DNA of 64,000 nucleotides from an uncultured Algimonas sp. (GTDB lineage: Bacteria > Pseudomonadota > Alphaproteobacteria > Caulobacterales > Maricaulaceae), in contig CALDUL010000037.1 of the NCBI GenBank assembly GCA_937923575.1, positions 22,137-86,136 of the forward strand. The letters run 5' to 3'. Both the position numbers and the translations under genes were made by a program. The notes below the pieces were generated by a model that saw only the letters and a list, made by a program, of their open reading frames with translations, ran no database searches and was not told where the DNA came from. Each line of letters begins with the position of its first letter. The stretch's first letter is position 1. Positions 16,959 through 25,798 of the stretch are shown here, piece by piece.

Positions 16959-17447
16959 ATGCGTAGAGTGTTCAACGCCGCTTGCGGCCTTATCCTTGCC
17001 GCGACCCTGACGGCCTGCGGTGGCCCCAAGGAGGTCGGCCCCGGCGACAGTCTGTTGATCGGAGAGTGGACGCAGGACAGCCCGATTAGCTCGGCCGGCG
17101 GCGCTGTGGAGCTGAGCGACGGGGTCGTCTACTATGCCGAGGACGGCACGTCGCGCATGACCGCGGTGATGAGCCTCAACGCCCCCGAGCTGCCAGAGTC
17201 CGACCGTCGCTACCGCATGCAGGCGGATGTGAACTGGACGCTGGACGAGACCGTGCTGACGCGCACGCTGGGCACGATCACGCTCAAGCCTGAGACAGAG
17301 ACCGAGCAGTCGCGGATCATCGCCCAGCAATATGAGGCGGGGCTGAACCAGAGTCCGCCCGTGCGCTACATCATCGAGACACTGGACGAGAGCACGCTCG
17401 CCCTGCTCGACCCCGATACCGGTTCGACACTGCGCTACACGCGTTAG
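16959..17447 (+). CDS. Hypothetical lipoprotein, first of two paralogues
   Basis: 162 aa from the ATG at 16959, which has a strong AAAGGAG ribosome site. The signal ends in the lipobox LTAC (LAATLTACGG), so the protein should be lipid-anchored. The mature part begins LLIGEWTQDS and has the layout G-E-W, Y-Y-A-E-D-G-T, W-T-L-D-E-T-V-L-T, shared with the next gene. This resembles small beta-barrel lipocalin-like domains, but I cannot name a family. Confidence 0.75.
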   Translation: MRRVFNAACGLILAATLTACGGPKEVGPGDSLLIGEWTQDSPISSAGGAVELSDGVVYYAEDGTSRMTAVMSLNAPELPESDRRYRMQADVNWTLDETVLTRTLGTITLKPETETEQSRIIAQQYEAGLNQSPPVRYIIETLDESTLALLDPDTGSTLRYTR

Positions 17448-17527
17448 ATCGGCCTGATTTCGCCCCTATCGGAGGCGCGTCGGCTGCCGCATAGGCCGGC
17501 GTCTGACATCAACGGAAAAAACCTATC

Positions 17528-17998
17528 ATGGTATCTCTAAAATTCTCCGCCGCCCTGCTGCTCGCGGGGGCGGCCGCTCTCATGGGCTGCAGCGAACCCA
17601 AGACCACAGACCAGCTGCTACTCGGCGAATGGGAGATGACATCGGACGTCGTGACCACGACGGGCGGCGAGACCGTCTCCATGCGCGAAGGCGAGATCGA
17701 ATATAAGACAGATGGTACGACGGAAGGCGAAATCATCGTCCAGCGCGGCGACATGGCCTTCAAGATCGAAAGCACCGGCACCTATATTCTGGACGGAATG
17801 ACGCTGACCGAAAAGACCACCGATGCGCAGGTGACCGTCATCAGCGGCGGTGCGGCGGCCGAGCAGCTCCGAGACCTCATCCGACAGGGCGCGATTGCCG
17901 CGCCCGCCGCCTCCACGACGATCACCTCTGTGACTCGGGACAAGCTGACCCTGACCGAGCCGACAACCAGCACCGTCATGGTGTTCGAGCGCGACTAG
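17528..17998 (+). CDS. Hypothetical lipoprotein, second of two paralogues
   Basis: 156 aa. The signal MVSLKFSAALLLAGAAAL ends in the lipobox LMGC. The body starts LLLGEWEMTSD and repeats the plan of the upstream lipoprotein: GEW, Y-K-T-D-G-T, L-D-G-M-T-L-T, and a closing L-T-L-T-E-P-T-T-S-T strand. This looks like a tandem duplication that has diverged strongly. The 80 bp gap between them holds no clear terminator. Function unknown; by location it acts in the periplasm. Confidence 0.75.
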   Translation: MVSLKFSAALLLAGAAALMGCSEPKTTDQLLLGEWEMTSDVVTTTGGETVSMREGEIEYKTDGTTEGEIIVQRGDMAFKIESTGTYILDGMTLTEKTTDAQVTVISGGAAAEQLRDLIRQGAIAAPAASTTITSVTRDKLTLTEPTTSTVMVFERD

Positions 17999-18014
17999 CG
18001 CGCTCTCGGTTGCG

Positions 18015-18887
18015 CTAGCCCAGCTTGCGCTTCGGCAGTTCGGAGAAATTTCCGGCGCGCCTTTGCCCCTTGGCGGCCATGGCCTCCATCATTTCCTGCG
18101 GTAGCAGCATGGACATGTTCCATACCGCAATATTGTCGAGCGCCTCCGCCGTCGTGTGGTCGCGCGAATAGTTTATGATCCGCTTGCAGCCATAGATCGC
18201 GAGCGGAGGCTTGGTCGCGATCTCGCGTGCCATCGCCATGGCGTGGTCGAGCAGCGCTGCCTCATCGGGCAGCACGGTATTAAACAGCCCACGGCGTTCG
18301 CATTCCTCTGCCCCCATCTTGCGGCCTGTGTAGGCGAGCTCTCGCACCACGCCTTCGGGCATGTGGTTGAGAATGCGCGGGAAGGTCCCGACATCCGCCG
18401 TCATGCCGACGTTGATCTCGTAGATGGTGATATAGCTGTCCGCGCTGCCGAGCCGGATGTCACAGGCCGTGATCAGGTCCACCCCGCCGCCGATGCAGCC
18501 GCCGTGAACCGCCGCGATGACGGGCACGCGGCATTCCTCCAGCGCGTTGAAGCAGTCCTGCAGCCGCAGGACCTCGAGGTAGAAGGCCGCGCCGGCTTGC
18601 GGGTGGTTCTTGTCGGAGCCGAGCTCATTGCCGCCGAACATGGACACGTCGATCCCGGCGGTGAAGATGGGCCGCTCGCCCCCTTGTCCTTCTATGGCTG
18701 TGTCAGCGGAAATCACGATGCACCGTGCGCGCGCATTGTCGTCGATGTCGCGGACGATGGCGGGCAGGTCGACCCAGAAAGACGGGCTCATCGCATTGCG
18801 CTTTTCCGGCCGCGACAAGCGGATATGCGCGACGCCGTCATCGACCGAGACGGTGAAACATTCGTAGTTGGTTTTCATGTCAGACAT
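18015..18887 (-). CDS. Crotonase, probable delta(3,5)-delta(2,4)-dienoyl-CoA isomerase
   Basis: 290 aa enoyl-CoA hydratase/isomerase family protein. The oxyanion segments are FTAGIDVSMFGG and GGCIGGGVDLITACD. The stretch YEINVGMTADVGTFPRI places Glu and Asp eight residues apart, the arrangement of ECH1-type dienoyl-CoA isomerases, which move double bonds during breakdown of unsaturated fatty acids. A start at 18878 is also possible. Its ATG overlaps the DUF2855 stop by one base (TAATG), making it the last gene of a three-gene operon. Confidence 0.83.
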   Translation of the reverse strand: MSDMKTNYECFTVSVDDGVAHIRLSRPEKRNAMSPSFWVDLPAIVRDIDDNARARCIVISADTAIEGQGGERPIFTAGIDVSMFGGNELGSDKNHPQAGAAFYLEVLRLQDCFNALEECRVPVIAAVHGGCIGGGVDLITACDIRLGSADSYITIYEINVGMTADVGTFPRILNHMPEGVVRELAYTGRKMGAEECERRGLFNTVLPDEAALLDHAMAMAREIATKPPLAIYGCKRIINYSRDHTTAEALDNIAVWNMSMLLPQEMMEAMAAKGQRRAGNFSELPKRKLG

Positions 18888-19996
18888 TAGCCATTGCCCT
18901 TTTCGTTCAGCGTGAACAGCGCGGCCCGGGTCGGGTCCGCGCGGCCGTTCAGCAGGTCGTTGTACGTCACCAGAAGCTCGCTCATGCCTGCCGGTTCACT
19001 GATGCTCATCCAGCCTGCCGCATCGCCCAGAAACGGGATCCACCGCTCGCCGAGCCGCTTGGCAAAACCGTCCGAACCCCAATCCTTCATCCGCGATTTG
19101 GCGTAGTCCGGCGCGAAGAACAGCGTCAGCCGCGCGCCTTTGGTCGGCTTGGGCGCCGCGTCGCCCTGCCAGTGCGATTTCCCGACCGAGCAGGCGTAGA
19201 CGACGTTCTCGCCCAAACGGTCATAGAGGCGGCTCATCAGCGCGCCATTGCCGGCCATGTCGACGATAACGGTCGGGACGGTCTCCAGCGTTTCCGCATC
19301 CTCATAGGTCACCACGCGGTCGTAATATCCCGTGCTTTCCACAAAGGCCTTATTGCCCGCTGACGTCAGCCCGATGACCTCAATGCCTGTCCCGTCCTTG
19401 GCGCGCTTGGACAGGCAATAGGCCGTGCCCAGCGCAGTCTTGGATGACGCGCTGGTCAGCACGACGCGCGATGCGCCGAACATGTTTTCGCTCGCGATGA
19501 AGTCGTCGATCAGAAAACTCGTCATGAAGAGCGGGCGCAGCACGGGCTGGATCGCCTTTTGAACGGCGTAGCTGGGGTCGGAGTCGGTGCGCGTGTAGCT
19601 GTTATAGACCGGGTGCAGTTCCTTGCGGTGCGCGGCGCCGTCCTGGAATCCGTGCGGGCTGATCTTCACGGGGCGAATGGTGAACTGATCCGCGATGGGC
19701 AGGAAACCGTAGACTTCGGTGCCGACGGCCACGTCCGGACAGCGGGACTCGGTCACCGTCGCAAAGCCCCAGACCGGCATGCGACCCTGACGGTCTTCGC
19801 CGAAGCCGTAAGCCTTGGGGTTGAAATAGTGCCAGTAACCAATCTGGTCGCCGAAGACCATATAGGTGACATTGTTGGCCGTCACCGCGAAGCTGTCGAT
19901 GGAGACGCGGACCTCGCCCGCGTCCAGCGGTTTGGGCGGAACCTCCGCAATCGTGACGGCGGCAGGATCGGAGCGATCGACAAGTAAGGTTTTCAT
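18887..19996 (-). CDS. DUF2855 family protein
   Basis: 369 aa. The opening VRVSIDSFAVTANNVTYMV, then GYWHYFNP and a later SASSKTALGTAYCL and VDMAGNGALMSRLYD match DUF2855, a family of unknown function with a medium-chain-dehydrogenase-like Rossmann core lacking the zinc ligands. It overlaps the upstream zinc alcohol dehydrogenase by ATGA and the downstream crotonase by one base, so the three should be made together. An oxidoreductase acting on acyl-CoA or alkenal intermediates is a reasonable guess, no more. Confidence 0.82.
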   Translation of the reverse strand: MKTLLVDRSDPAAVTIAEVPPKPLDAGEVRVSIDSFAVTANNVTYMVFGDQIGYWHYFNPKAYGFGEDRQGRMPVWGFATVTESRCPDVAVGTEVYGFLPIADQFTIRPVKISPHGFQDGAAHRKELHPVYNSYTRTDSDPSYAVQKAIQPVLRPLFMTSFLIDDFIASENMFGASRVVLTSASSKTALGTAYCLSKRAKDGTGIEVIGLTSAGNKAFVESTGYYDRVVTYEDAETLETVPTVIVDMAGNGALMSRLYDRLGENVVYACSVGKSHWQGDAAPKPTKGARLTLFFAPDYAKSRMKDWGSDGFAKRLGERWIPFLGDAAGWMSISEPAGMSELLVTYNDLLNGRADPTRAALFTLNEKGNG

Positions 19997-21060
19997 AAGC
20001 CGGGCTCTATCATCACTTTGACCACGCCGTCAGCCCGCGCGTCGAATAGCGCATATGCGTCAGCGCCCTGTTCCAGCGAGAAGCGGTGGGTGAACATGTC
20101 CGCGCCGCGGATCTTGCCCTGCTCGAACAGCGTAAACAGCTCCGGCCAATTCTCGACGATATTGGCGATGCCCGCGTGGATGGAGACGGTCTTGCCTTGC
20201 GCCCGCCGCAGGGGCGGGACACCGCCAACGGCGTCCTGGACGATGCCGAGAATGCTGACTGATCCGCCGACACGGGCCAGCCGGATGCTCTCGTCGATCG
20301 TGCTAGCCAGCCCCACGGCTTCGACCACCACGTCCACGCCGACGCCCTTTGTCGCTTCCTTAATGGCCGCGCGGGCCACGTCTGGGGCGTAGCTCTCCGC
20401 GCCGAACGCTTCGCTTTGCGCGCGGCGCGCTTCGACCGGGTCTATGGTGAAGACGCGCTCTGCGCCCAGTGCCAGCGCGATCTCGGCGGCCATCAGTCCG
20501 ACCGGGCCCTGGCCGATGACGCAGACTGTGTCGCCTTCGCGGAAGTCCGCGCGGCGGACGCCGAAATGCGCCGTGGCGGCGGCGTCGGTCAGAAGGACGG
20601 CCTGTTCGTCGCTGACATAGTCGGGGATCGGCACGGCCGCTGTCTCGGCGGCGAAGACTTCCAGATATTCCGCTTGCCCGCCCTGTAGGATCGGGCTGAT
20701 CCCGTAGGCGACGCCCGGGCTGTTGCCGGAGCAGCGGCGGATGTCGCCGCGCGCGCAGGCCGCGCATTGCCCGCAACCCGCCCCGCCCGCGACCAGAACG
20801 CGGTCACCGATCTTGTAGCTCGGCGTATTGGCGCCGACTTCGACGACCCGGCCGATGGTTTCGTGACCCGTGCAGAACTTCGGCTGCGGAGCGCTGTAGT
20901 CGAACGGCCCGATCCGGTCGCCGTGATAGAGATGCAGATCCGAGCCGCAGATGGAGCAATGGCTGACCTCGATGATGAGGTTGTGCGGGCTCGACAATTT
21001 TGGATCGGGAAAGGAATCGTAGCGAATATCGCGAGGGCCGTGGAAGACGAGAGCTTTCAT
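19993..21060 (-). CDS. Zinc-dependent alcohol dehydrogenase (medium-chain)
   Basis: 355 aa MDR enzyme. The catalytic zinc ligands lie in CSICGSDLHLYHGD and CTGHE, the structural zinc cysteines in CGQCAACARGDIRRC, and the cofactor loop in VIGQGPVGLMAAE. It oxidises an alcohol with NAD(P)+; the substrate is unknown. It is the first gene of the operon with DUF2855 and the dienoyl-CoA isomerase (ATGA overlap at 19993-19996). Confidence 0.88.
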   Translation of the reverse strand: MKALVFHGPRDIRYDSFPDPKLSSPHNLIIEVSHCSICGSDLHLYHGDRIGPFDYSAPQPKFCTGHETIGRVVEVGANTPSYKIGDRVLVAGGAGCGQCAACARGDIRRCSGNSPGVAYGISPILQGGQAEYLEVFAAETAAVPIPDYVSDEQAVLLTDAAATAHFGVRRADFREGDTVCVIGQGPVGLMAAEIALALGAERVFTIDPVEARRAQSEAFGAESYAPDVARAAIKEATKGVGVDVVVEAVGLASTIDESIRLARVGGSVSILGIVQDAVGGVPPLRRAQGKTVSIHAGIANIVENWPELFTLFEQGKIRGADMFTHRFSLEQGADAYALFDARADGVVKVMIEPGL

Positions 21061-21149
21061 AAGTCTTCCTTAACCACGTTTCGCATTCGTGGTGTGGAAA
21101 TTGCACGCTATTGGGACTCCGTGAACCCGAATGAGCGAAGACGTCGCCC

Positions 21150-22277
21150 ATGGACATGACGTCTGATATCGCCCCTGCGCCCCGCACGACCGAGGACCGC
21201 CTCTCCGCGACGGCGCGCTATGGCTATATTCCCGGGCTCGACGGGCTGCGAGCCATCGCCGTGCTGATCGTGCTGGTCGCGCATTTCGGGCTGAGCCACA
21301 TCGTGCCGGGCGGGTTCGGCGTGACGGTCTTCTTCTTCATCTCCGGTTTTCTGATCACGCGCCTGCTGATCGCGGAGGGCGAGAAGAAAGGCCGAATCGG
21401 GCTGAAGGATTTCTACATTCGGCGCTTCATCCGCCTCATTCCCGCGCTGATCGGCATGACCGTGGTGAGCTCGCTCGTGCATATTTGGCTCGGGCTCGGC
21501 TCGCCCACGGCGGGCGAGTTTGCCGCTGCCAATCTCTACGCCACCAACTACTACCAGATCGCGCAGCAAGCCGCGGGCAATGCGCCTTATATGAGCTGGA
21601 CGCCGCTCTGGTCGCTGGCGGTGGAGGAGCATTTCTACCTGCTCTTCCCGGCGCTGCTGGTGTTGCTGGCGCGTGACTGGCGCAAGGTCTTCTTCGCCCT
21701 GCTGGCGGTCATCATGGTTGTGCCGCTCTGGCGGCTGGGGGTGAGCCTGTTGTCGCCGGAGACGGCTGAGCTCTATACCTATATGGCGACGGATGCGCGG
21801 ATCGACAGCATCGCCTATGGCTGCCTGTTTTCGATCGGGCTGCATTTGCTGGGCTCGCCAGACCGCCTGCGCGTGCTGGTCGGCTATGTTCCGGCGGTGC
21901 TGGCGCTCATCGCTCTGCTCGCGACTTTCGTCATCCGCGATGACATGTTTCGCCAAGTGCTGCGCTTCTCGGTCCAAGGCGGAGCGATCGGTGTGCTGAT
22001 GCTGAACCTCTATTATGGCCGCATGTTCGGCTGGGCTTTCCCGATCCTAGAGCTCGCCCCGCTGCGCTGGATCGGCCGTGTCTCCTACGGCCTCTATCTC
22101 TGGCACTTCCCCGTGCTCGATCTCGTGCGCCGCGCAGAGTGGTCGACTCCCGTGACCATCGTGGTCGCGCTTGCGGCAAGCTTCGCGATCACAGCTATCA
22201 GCTTCTATTTCTGGGAGCAGAAGTTCGTGCGTCTTCGCAAGCGCTTCGGCGCTCACATCGTCAAGGCGCCGGGCTAG
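21150..22277 (+). CDS. OafA/YrhL-type membrane acyltransferase
   Basis: 375 aa acyltransferase 3 family protein with about ten hydrophobic segments. The hallmark N-terminal GLDGLRAIAVLIVLVAHFG carries the catalytic-type histidine, followed by FFFISGFLITRLL and the YIRRFIRLIPAL arginine motif, then WSLAVEEHFYLLFP. These proteins transfer acetyl or other acyl groups onto surface polysaccharides at the inner membrane. It is convergent with the O-antigen ligase gene, 6 bp away, which supports a surface-glycan role. Confidence 0.87.
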   Translation: MDMTSDIAPAPRTTEDRLSATARYGYIPGLDGLRAIAVLIVLVAHFGLSHIVPGGFGVTVFFFISGFLITRLLIAEGEKKGRIGLKDFYIRRFIRLIPALIGMTVVSSLVHIWLGLGSPTAGEFAAANLYATNYYQIAQQAAGNAPYMSWTPLWSLAVEEHFYLLFPALLVLLARDWRKVFFALLAVIMVVPLWRLGVSLLSPETAELYTYMATDARIDSIAYGCLFSIGLHLLGSPDRLRVLVGYVPAVLALIALLATFVIRDDMFRQVLRFSVQGGAIGVLMLNLYYGRMFGWAFPILELAPLRWIGRVSYGLYLWHFPVLDLVRRAEWSTPVTIVVALAASFAITAISFYFWEQKFVRLRKRFGAHIVKAPG

Positions 22278-22283
22278 GACTGA

Positions 22284-23600
22284 TCAGCGGATGATGTTCA
22301 CCCGCGCGACGGACCGACGCGATCCGGGCCGCCACCACGCAGGCTCACGCGCCCAGAGCTTGGCGGTCGTCGCCACGAACAGGAACCAAGACAGATCGTT
22401 CTGCTGCAGGATCGAGCTCTCCGAGATCGAGAAGCCGATGAAGAAGATGATCGACAGCACAACCCAATAGGTCTCCACCCCGCCCGATTTGATGCGCGCC
22501 AGGCTCATCAGCACGGTCGGGATCAGCAGGGCCGCGAACATGACGATGGCGACCAGCCCGCCGGACAGCCATGTGTCGAACCAGCCATTATGCGCCGTCG
22601 GCACGGCCCATTGCAGGACAGAGCGCGTTTCGTAGCTCGGGCCCAGCGGGTCCATCCAGAACACGCCGTAACCGTAGCCGAGGAACGGCCTTTGCTCGAT
22701 CGCGCGGGTCAGCAGCGTCCAGATATCGGTCCGGCCGGTCAGTGTCGGGTCCTTGCCGATCAACGCCAACGCTTCCTCTGGCACGGCGAAGGCCACGGTC
22801 ACGATAGCGGCCACACCGGCGAGAAAGGCGAAGACGACGGGAATGCGCAGGATCGGAAAACGACGGAAAATGCGCAGCGCCAAAAACAGCCCGATCATGG
22901 TCATACTGATCAGCAGCGAGGTCTTGGACGTCGACATTAGCACCAGGGCGAAGCACAACATCCCTGTCGGCACCCAGAGCCAGCCGCGCTTGGGATTCAC
23001 GGCAAAGGCGCACATCGACACGGCCAGACCCTTGGTCATCACCCCGCCGAGATAATTCTTCTCCACCCACGGCCCGCGCCACGCGCCCTCATGGATGAAT
23101 TGCATGATGCCGCGTTCGGGATTGCTCACAACCACGAAGAGCGTGATCAGGCACAGCGCCAACATCACGCCCGCGATCCGCTCGATCATCTCTCCCCATT
23201 CGAACCGCGCGGCAAAGGCGAGGCCCGCAAAGGTCGTCATCAGCAGCGCGATGGAGCGCCGCAGCGTGCCCCCCGGATCGACCGACCAGAACATGGTGAT
23301 GCCCATATAGAGCACGCAAAATACGATGAGAGGGTTGCAGCTCGCGAGCCGCAGAATACCGGGCACGCGAAAACAGGCGAGCGCGAGAATACTGGCATAG
23401 ACCGGATACCATAGCATTCGCCCGAATGCGCCGTCGCTCTGGTCCAGCGCAGTTGCGTCCGCGAATGTCAAACCGATGATCGCGCCGGAGAAGAACAGCA
23501 GCACGATCATCCACACAAAGCCCTCGATCCCGCGCGCCAGCCCTATGTAGGCGAGGTTGCGCTGCTGGAGCTGCTCGAAGCTGTAGGTCGTCACGGCCAT
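22284..23600 (-). CDS. O-antigen ligase/polymerase family membrane protein
   Basis: 438 aa polytopic membrane protein with about eleven hydrophobic segments and a large periplasmic loop. The loop contains LTGRTDIWTLLTRAIEQRPFLGYGYGVFW, shown here only as key residues, typical of the Wzy_C (O-antigen ligase, ExoQ-like) family, followed by TAHNGWFDTWLSGG with the conserved His. These enzymes ligate or polymerise lipid-linked glycans. No glycosyltransferase cluster adjoins it, so it may act with the sugar-nucleotide genes at 43.9-48.5 kb. Confidence 0.83.
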   Translation of the reverse strand: MAVTTYSFEQLQQRNLAYIGLARGIEGFVWMIVLLFFSGAIIGLTFADATALDQSDGAFGRMLWYPVYASILALACFRVPGILRLASCNPLIVFCVLYMGITMFWSVDPGGTLRRSIALLMTTFAGLAFAARFEWGEMIERIAGVMLALCLITLFVVVSNPERGIMQFIHEGAWRGPWVEKNYLGGVMTKGLAVSMCAFAVNPKRGWLWVPTGMLCFALVLMSTSKTSLLISMTMIGLFLALRIFRRFPILRIPVVFAFLAGVAAIVTVAFAVPEEALALIGKDPTLTGRTDIWTLLTRAIEQRPFLGYGYGVFWMDPLGPSYETRSVLQWAVPTAHNGWFDTWLSGGLVAIVMFAALLIPTVLMSLARIKSGGVETYWVVLSIIFFIGFSISESSILQQNDLSWFLFVATTAKLWAREPAWWRPGSRRSVARVNIIR

Positions 23601-23660
23601 GAACGGCCCATGCCGGGAGAAGGTTAGGGGGGCGTTAACTATAGTGGTGCGGGTTGGCGT

Positions 23661-24800
23661 CTACTGCCGCATCAGGCCGCGGCTGATGATGACACGCATG
23701 ATGTCGTTCGTGCCTTCCAATATCTGGTGCACGCGCAGATCTCGCACGATCCGCTCGACCTGATAATCCGCAAGATAGCCATAGCCGCCGTGCACCTGCA
23801 GCGCGTCGTTGGCGATCTTGGAGCAGAGATCGGTCGCGAACCGCTTGGCCATTGCGCATTTCACACCCGCGTCCGGCAGTTTCTTGTCGAGCGCATCGGC
23901 GGCGGAATAGATCATCAGCTTCGAGGCTTCGAGCTCCGTCGCCATATCGGCGAGGCGGAACTGCGTGTTTTGGAAATCGCCGATGCGCTTGCCGAACTGC
24001 TTGCGCTCGCCCGCGTAATCGAGTGCGAGCTTCAGCGCCGTCTGCGCGCCGCCGAGCGAACACGCGCCGATATTGATACGCCCACCGTCCAGCCCCGCCA
24101 TGGCGAAGCGAAAACCCTCTCCTTCTGCGCCAACCCTGTTGGCTGCCGGCACGCGGGCGTCCTCGAAAATGACCTGCGCTGTCGGCTGGGCGTTCCAGCC
24201 CATCTTTCGTTCCTGCGCGCCGAAGCTCACGCCCGGCATGTCCTTGTCGATGACGAAACAGCTCACCCCGCGCGCGCCGTCATCGGACGTCCGTGCCATG
24301 GTGACATAGACATCCGACCAACCCGCGCCGGAAATGAACTGCTTTGATCCGTTCAGCACATAGTGGTCGCCGTCCCGCACCGCCTTGGTCGAGAGCGACG
24401 CGGCGTCCGATCCCGCGGCGGGCTCGGTCAGACAGTAGCTCGCAATCAGCTCGCCCGCCGTCAGCTTGGGCACATAGCGTGCGCGCAGCTCGTCGCCCGC
24501 AAAACGGTCCACCATCCAGGTCGCCATATTGTGGATCGTCATCATGGCGGTGTGGGAGACATCACCAGACGCCAGCTGTTCGAAGACGATGGCGGAGGCG
24601 AGCCGCGACAGTGCCGTGCCGCCATGTTCTTCCGGCGTGTAGATGCCGAGAAAGCCGAGCTCAGCCGCGCGCTCGAACACGCTCCGGTCGAGGAACTTCT
24701 CCCGGTCCCACATCTCGGAATGGGGCGCGAGCTCGGAGGCGGCAAAACTCGCCGCCATATCGCGGATCATGGTGAGGTCTTCGTCGAGCTGGAAATCCAT
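23661..24800 (-). CDS. Acyl-CoA dehydrogenase (isobutyryl-CoA dehydrogenase-like)
   Basis: 379 aa flavoenzyme. The FAD/substrate segment YCLTEPAAGSDAASL, KQFISGAGWSDVYV, the helix FGKRIGDFQNTQFRLADMA and the terminal ILEGTNDIMRVII with the catalytic-type glutamate are all present. The pattern is closest to ACAD8/short branched-chain acyl-CoA dehydrogenases of valine catabolism, which pass electrons to ETF. Specificity is inferred. It is monocistronic in appearance, with 60 bp to the ligase gene upstream in its orientation's 3' direction. Confidence 0.87.
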   Translation of the reverse strand: MDFQLDEDLTMIRDMAASFAASELAPHSEMWDREKFLDRSVFERAAELGFLGIYTPEEHGGTALSRLASAIVFEQLASGDVSHTAMMTIHNMATWMVDRFAGDELRARYVPKLTAGELIASYCLTEPAAGSDAASLSTKAVRDGDHYVLNGSKQFISGAGWSDVYVTMARTSDDGARGVSCFVIDKDMPGVSFGAQERKMGWNAQPTAQVIFEDARVPAANRVGAEGEGFRFAMAGLDGGRINIGACSLGGAQTALKLALDYAGERKQFGKRIGDFQNTQFRLADMATELEASKLMIYSAADALDKKLPDAGVKCAMAKRFATDLCSKIANDALQVHGGYGYLADYQVERIVRDLRVHQILEGTNDIMRVIISRGLMRQ

Positions 24801-24892
24801 AGCGCCGACCTAGTCGCTTTGCGCGTAAGGGCAAGCGGCGCCGCCGTCGCATCCGTAATGTGTCGCGGGCCTTATCTGTTGCGGGTGTGGCG

Positions 24893-25264
24893 CTAGCCGA
24901 GCGCGACCCAGAGCAGGGCGGCCATGCCGACCAGTTCCAGCGCCATATAGAGTAGCGGAGCGCGCGAGATGCCACGGTCAATGATCGCCGACACCCCACG
25001 CCCGCCCGCCATGCCGCCCACGGCCAGCGCGACCGTCAGCGCAATGCCGCTGCGCAACTCCGGATGCAGGGCTGCGATAAACAGCGCCGCGCCGATGGCC
25101 AGCCCGAAGCCGCCGTAGACACCGCGGATTTCATTGCGCATGTCGCGGTTCAGCTCCGGCAGGCCGAACTGCGCCGTGACTTTCGTGGGCGCGACAAGGC
25201 TTCCCACGCCCATCAGCGCGAACAGGACGCCGGTGATAACAAGGGTGATGATCGGCAGGCTCAT
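24893..25264 (-). CDS. Small membrane protein, DUF4345-like
   Basis: 123 aa with four predicted transmembrane helices: about residues 5-24, 49-66, 73-90 and 103-122. The motif NEIRGVYGGFGLAIGAAL between helices 1 and 2 is the recognisable mark of DUF4345-like proteins of unknown function. It sits alone, with about 90 bp to the acyl-CoA dehydrogenase start. The 25265-25471 stretch upstream holds no gene I can support. Confidence 0.65.
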   Translation of the reverse strand: MSLPIITLVITGVLFALMGVGSLVAPTKVTAQFGLPELNRDMRNEIRGVYGGFGLAIGAALFIAALHPELRSGIALTVALAVGGMAGGRGVSAIIDRGISRAPLLYMALELVGMAALLWVALG

Positions 25265-25471
25265 TCGCAGGGTTCTCTCACCAAAAGGCAGTCGGGGGTA
25301 GCATAGCCGGACCCAGGATGCGCGTCGTGCGAAATTCGTGCATGACGGGCGCAGCCGTTAACGAAGCGCATACCGTATAGACTCTGCGCTGTTCGCCGAG
25401 TGGAACGAACGTCCGGCTCACGGGTACTCTTGATTGTAATTAAGGCCTGCAATCAAGAACGGACCACGGAC

Positions 25472-25798
25472 ATGAAAACGGCAATCATCGGAATGACAGG
25501 GTTCATCGCACTGGTCGGCGCATGCTGGGCCTATGCGGGCGAAGGTGTGGCGGCGGTCGGTAGCGATGTCGCCGCCGTGACGCGATCGGACGAGGCATCT
25601 GTTTTCGTGCGTCCCGTCGTCACCGCCATCGCGCCCGGCGTCATCGTCTATGCGCAGGACGGCACGCGTATCGGGCCTGTTCGCGCCTACACCCAACGCG
25701 GCGAAGACATCCTCACGATCTGGGTCGGCCGGACGGAATATGCGCCCGGTTCCATCGTGATCGAAGACGGCCGCGCGGTGCTCGTGACGGCGGGCTAG
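25472..25798 (+). CDS. Hypothetical secreted or membrane-anchored small protein
   Basis: 108 aa from the ATG at 25472 (MKTAIIGMTGFIALVGACWA, hydrophobic leader). The rest contains PGVIVYAQDGTRIGPVRAY, a short barrel-like repeat resembling PRC-barrel-type sequences (DGTxIGxV), and ends in two strands. Cleavage after AYA is possible; the Cys in VGAC could alternatively be a weak lipobox. Family unknown. Its end overlaps the convergent DsbA-like gene by 4 bp. Confidence 0.6.
   Translation: MKTAIIGMTGFIALVGACWAYAGEGVAAVGSDVAAVTRSDEASVFVRPVVTAIAPGVIVYAQDGTRIGPVRAYTQRGEDILTIWVGRTEYAPGSIVIEDGRAVLVTAG

Noticed and set aside
25265..25471. EcfG-type promoter (GGAAC near 25402) upstream of the small secreted-protein gene
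   Set aside because: A GGAAC is present but no CGTT follows at the expected spacing.
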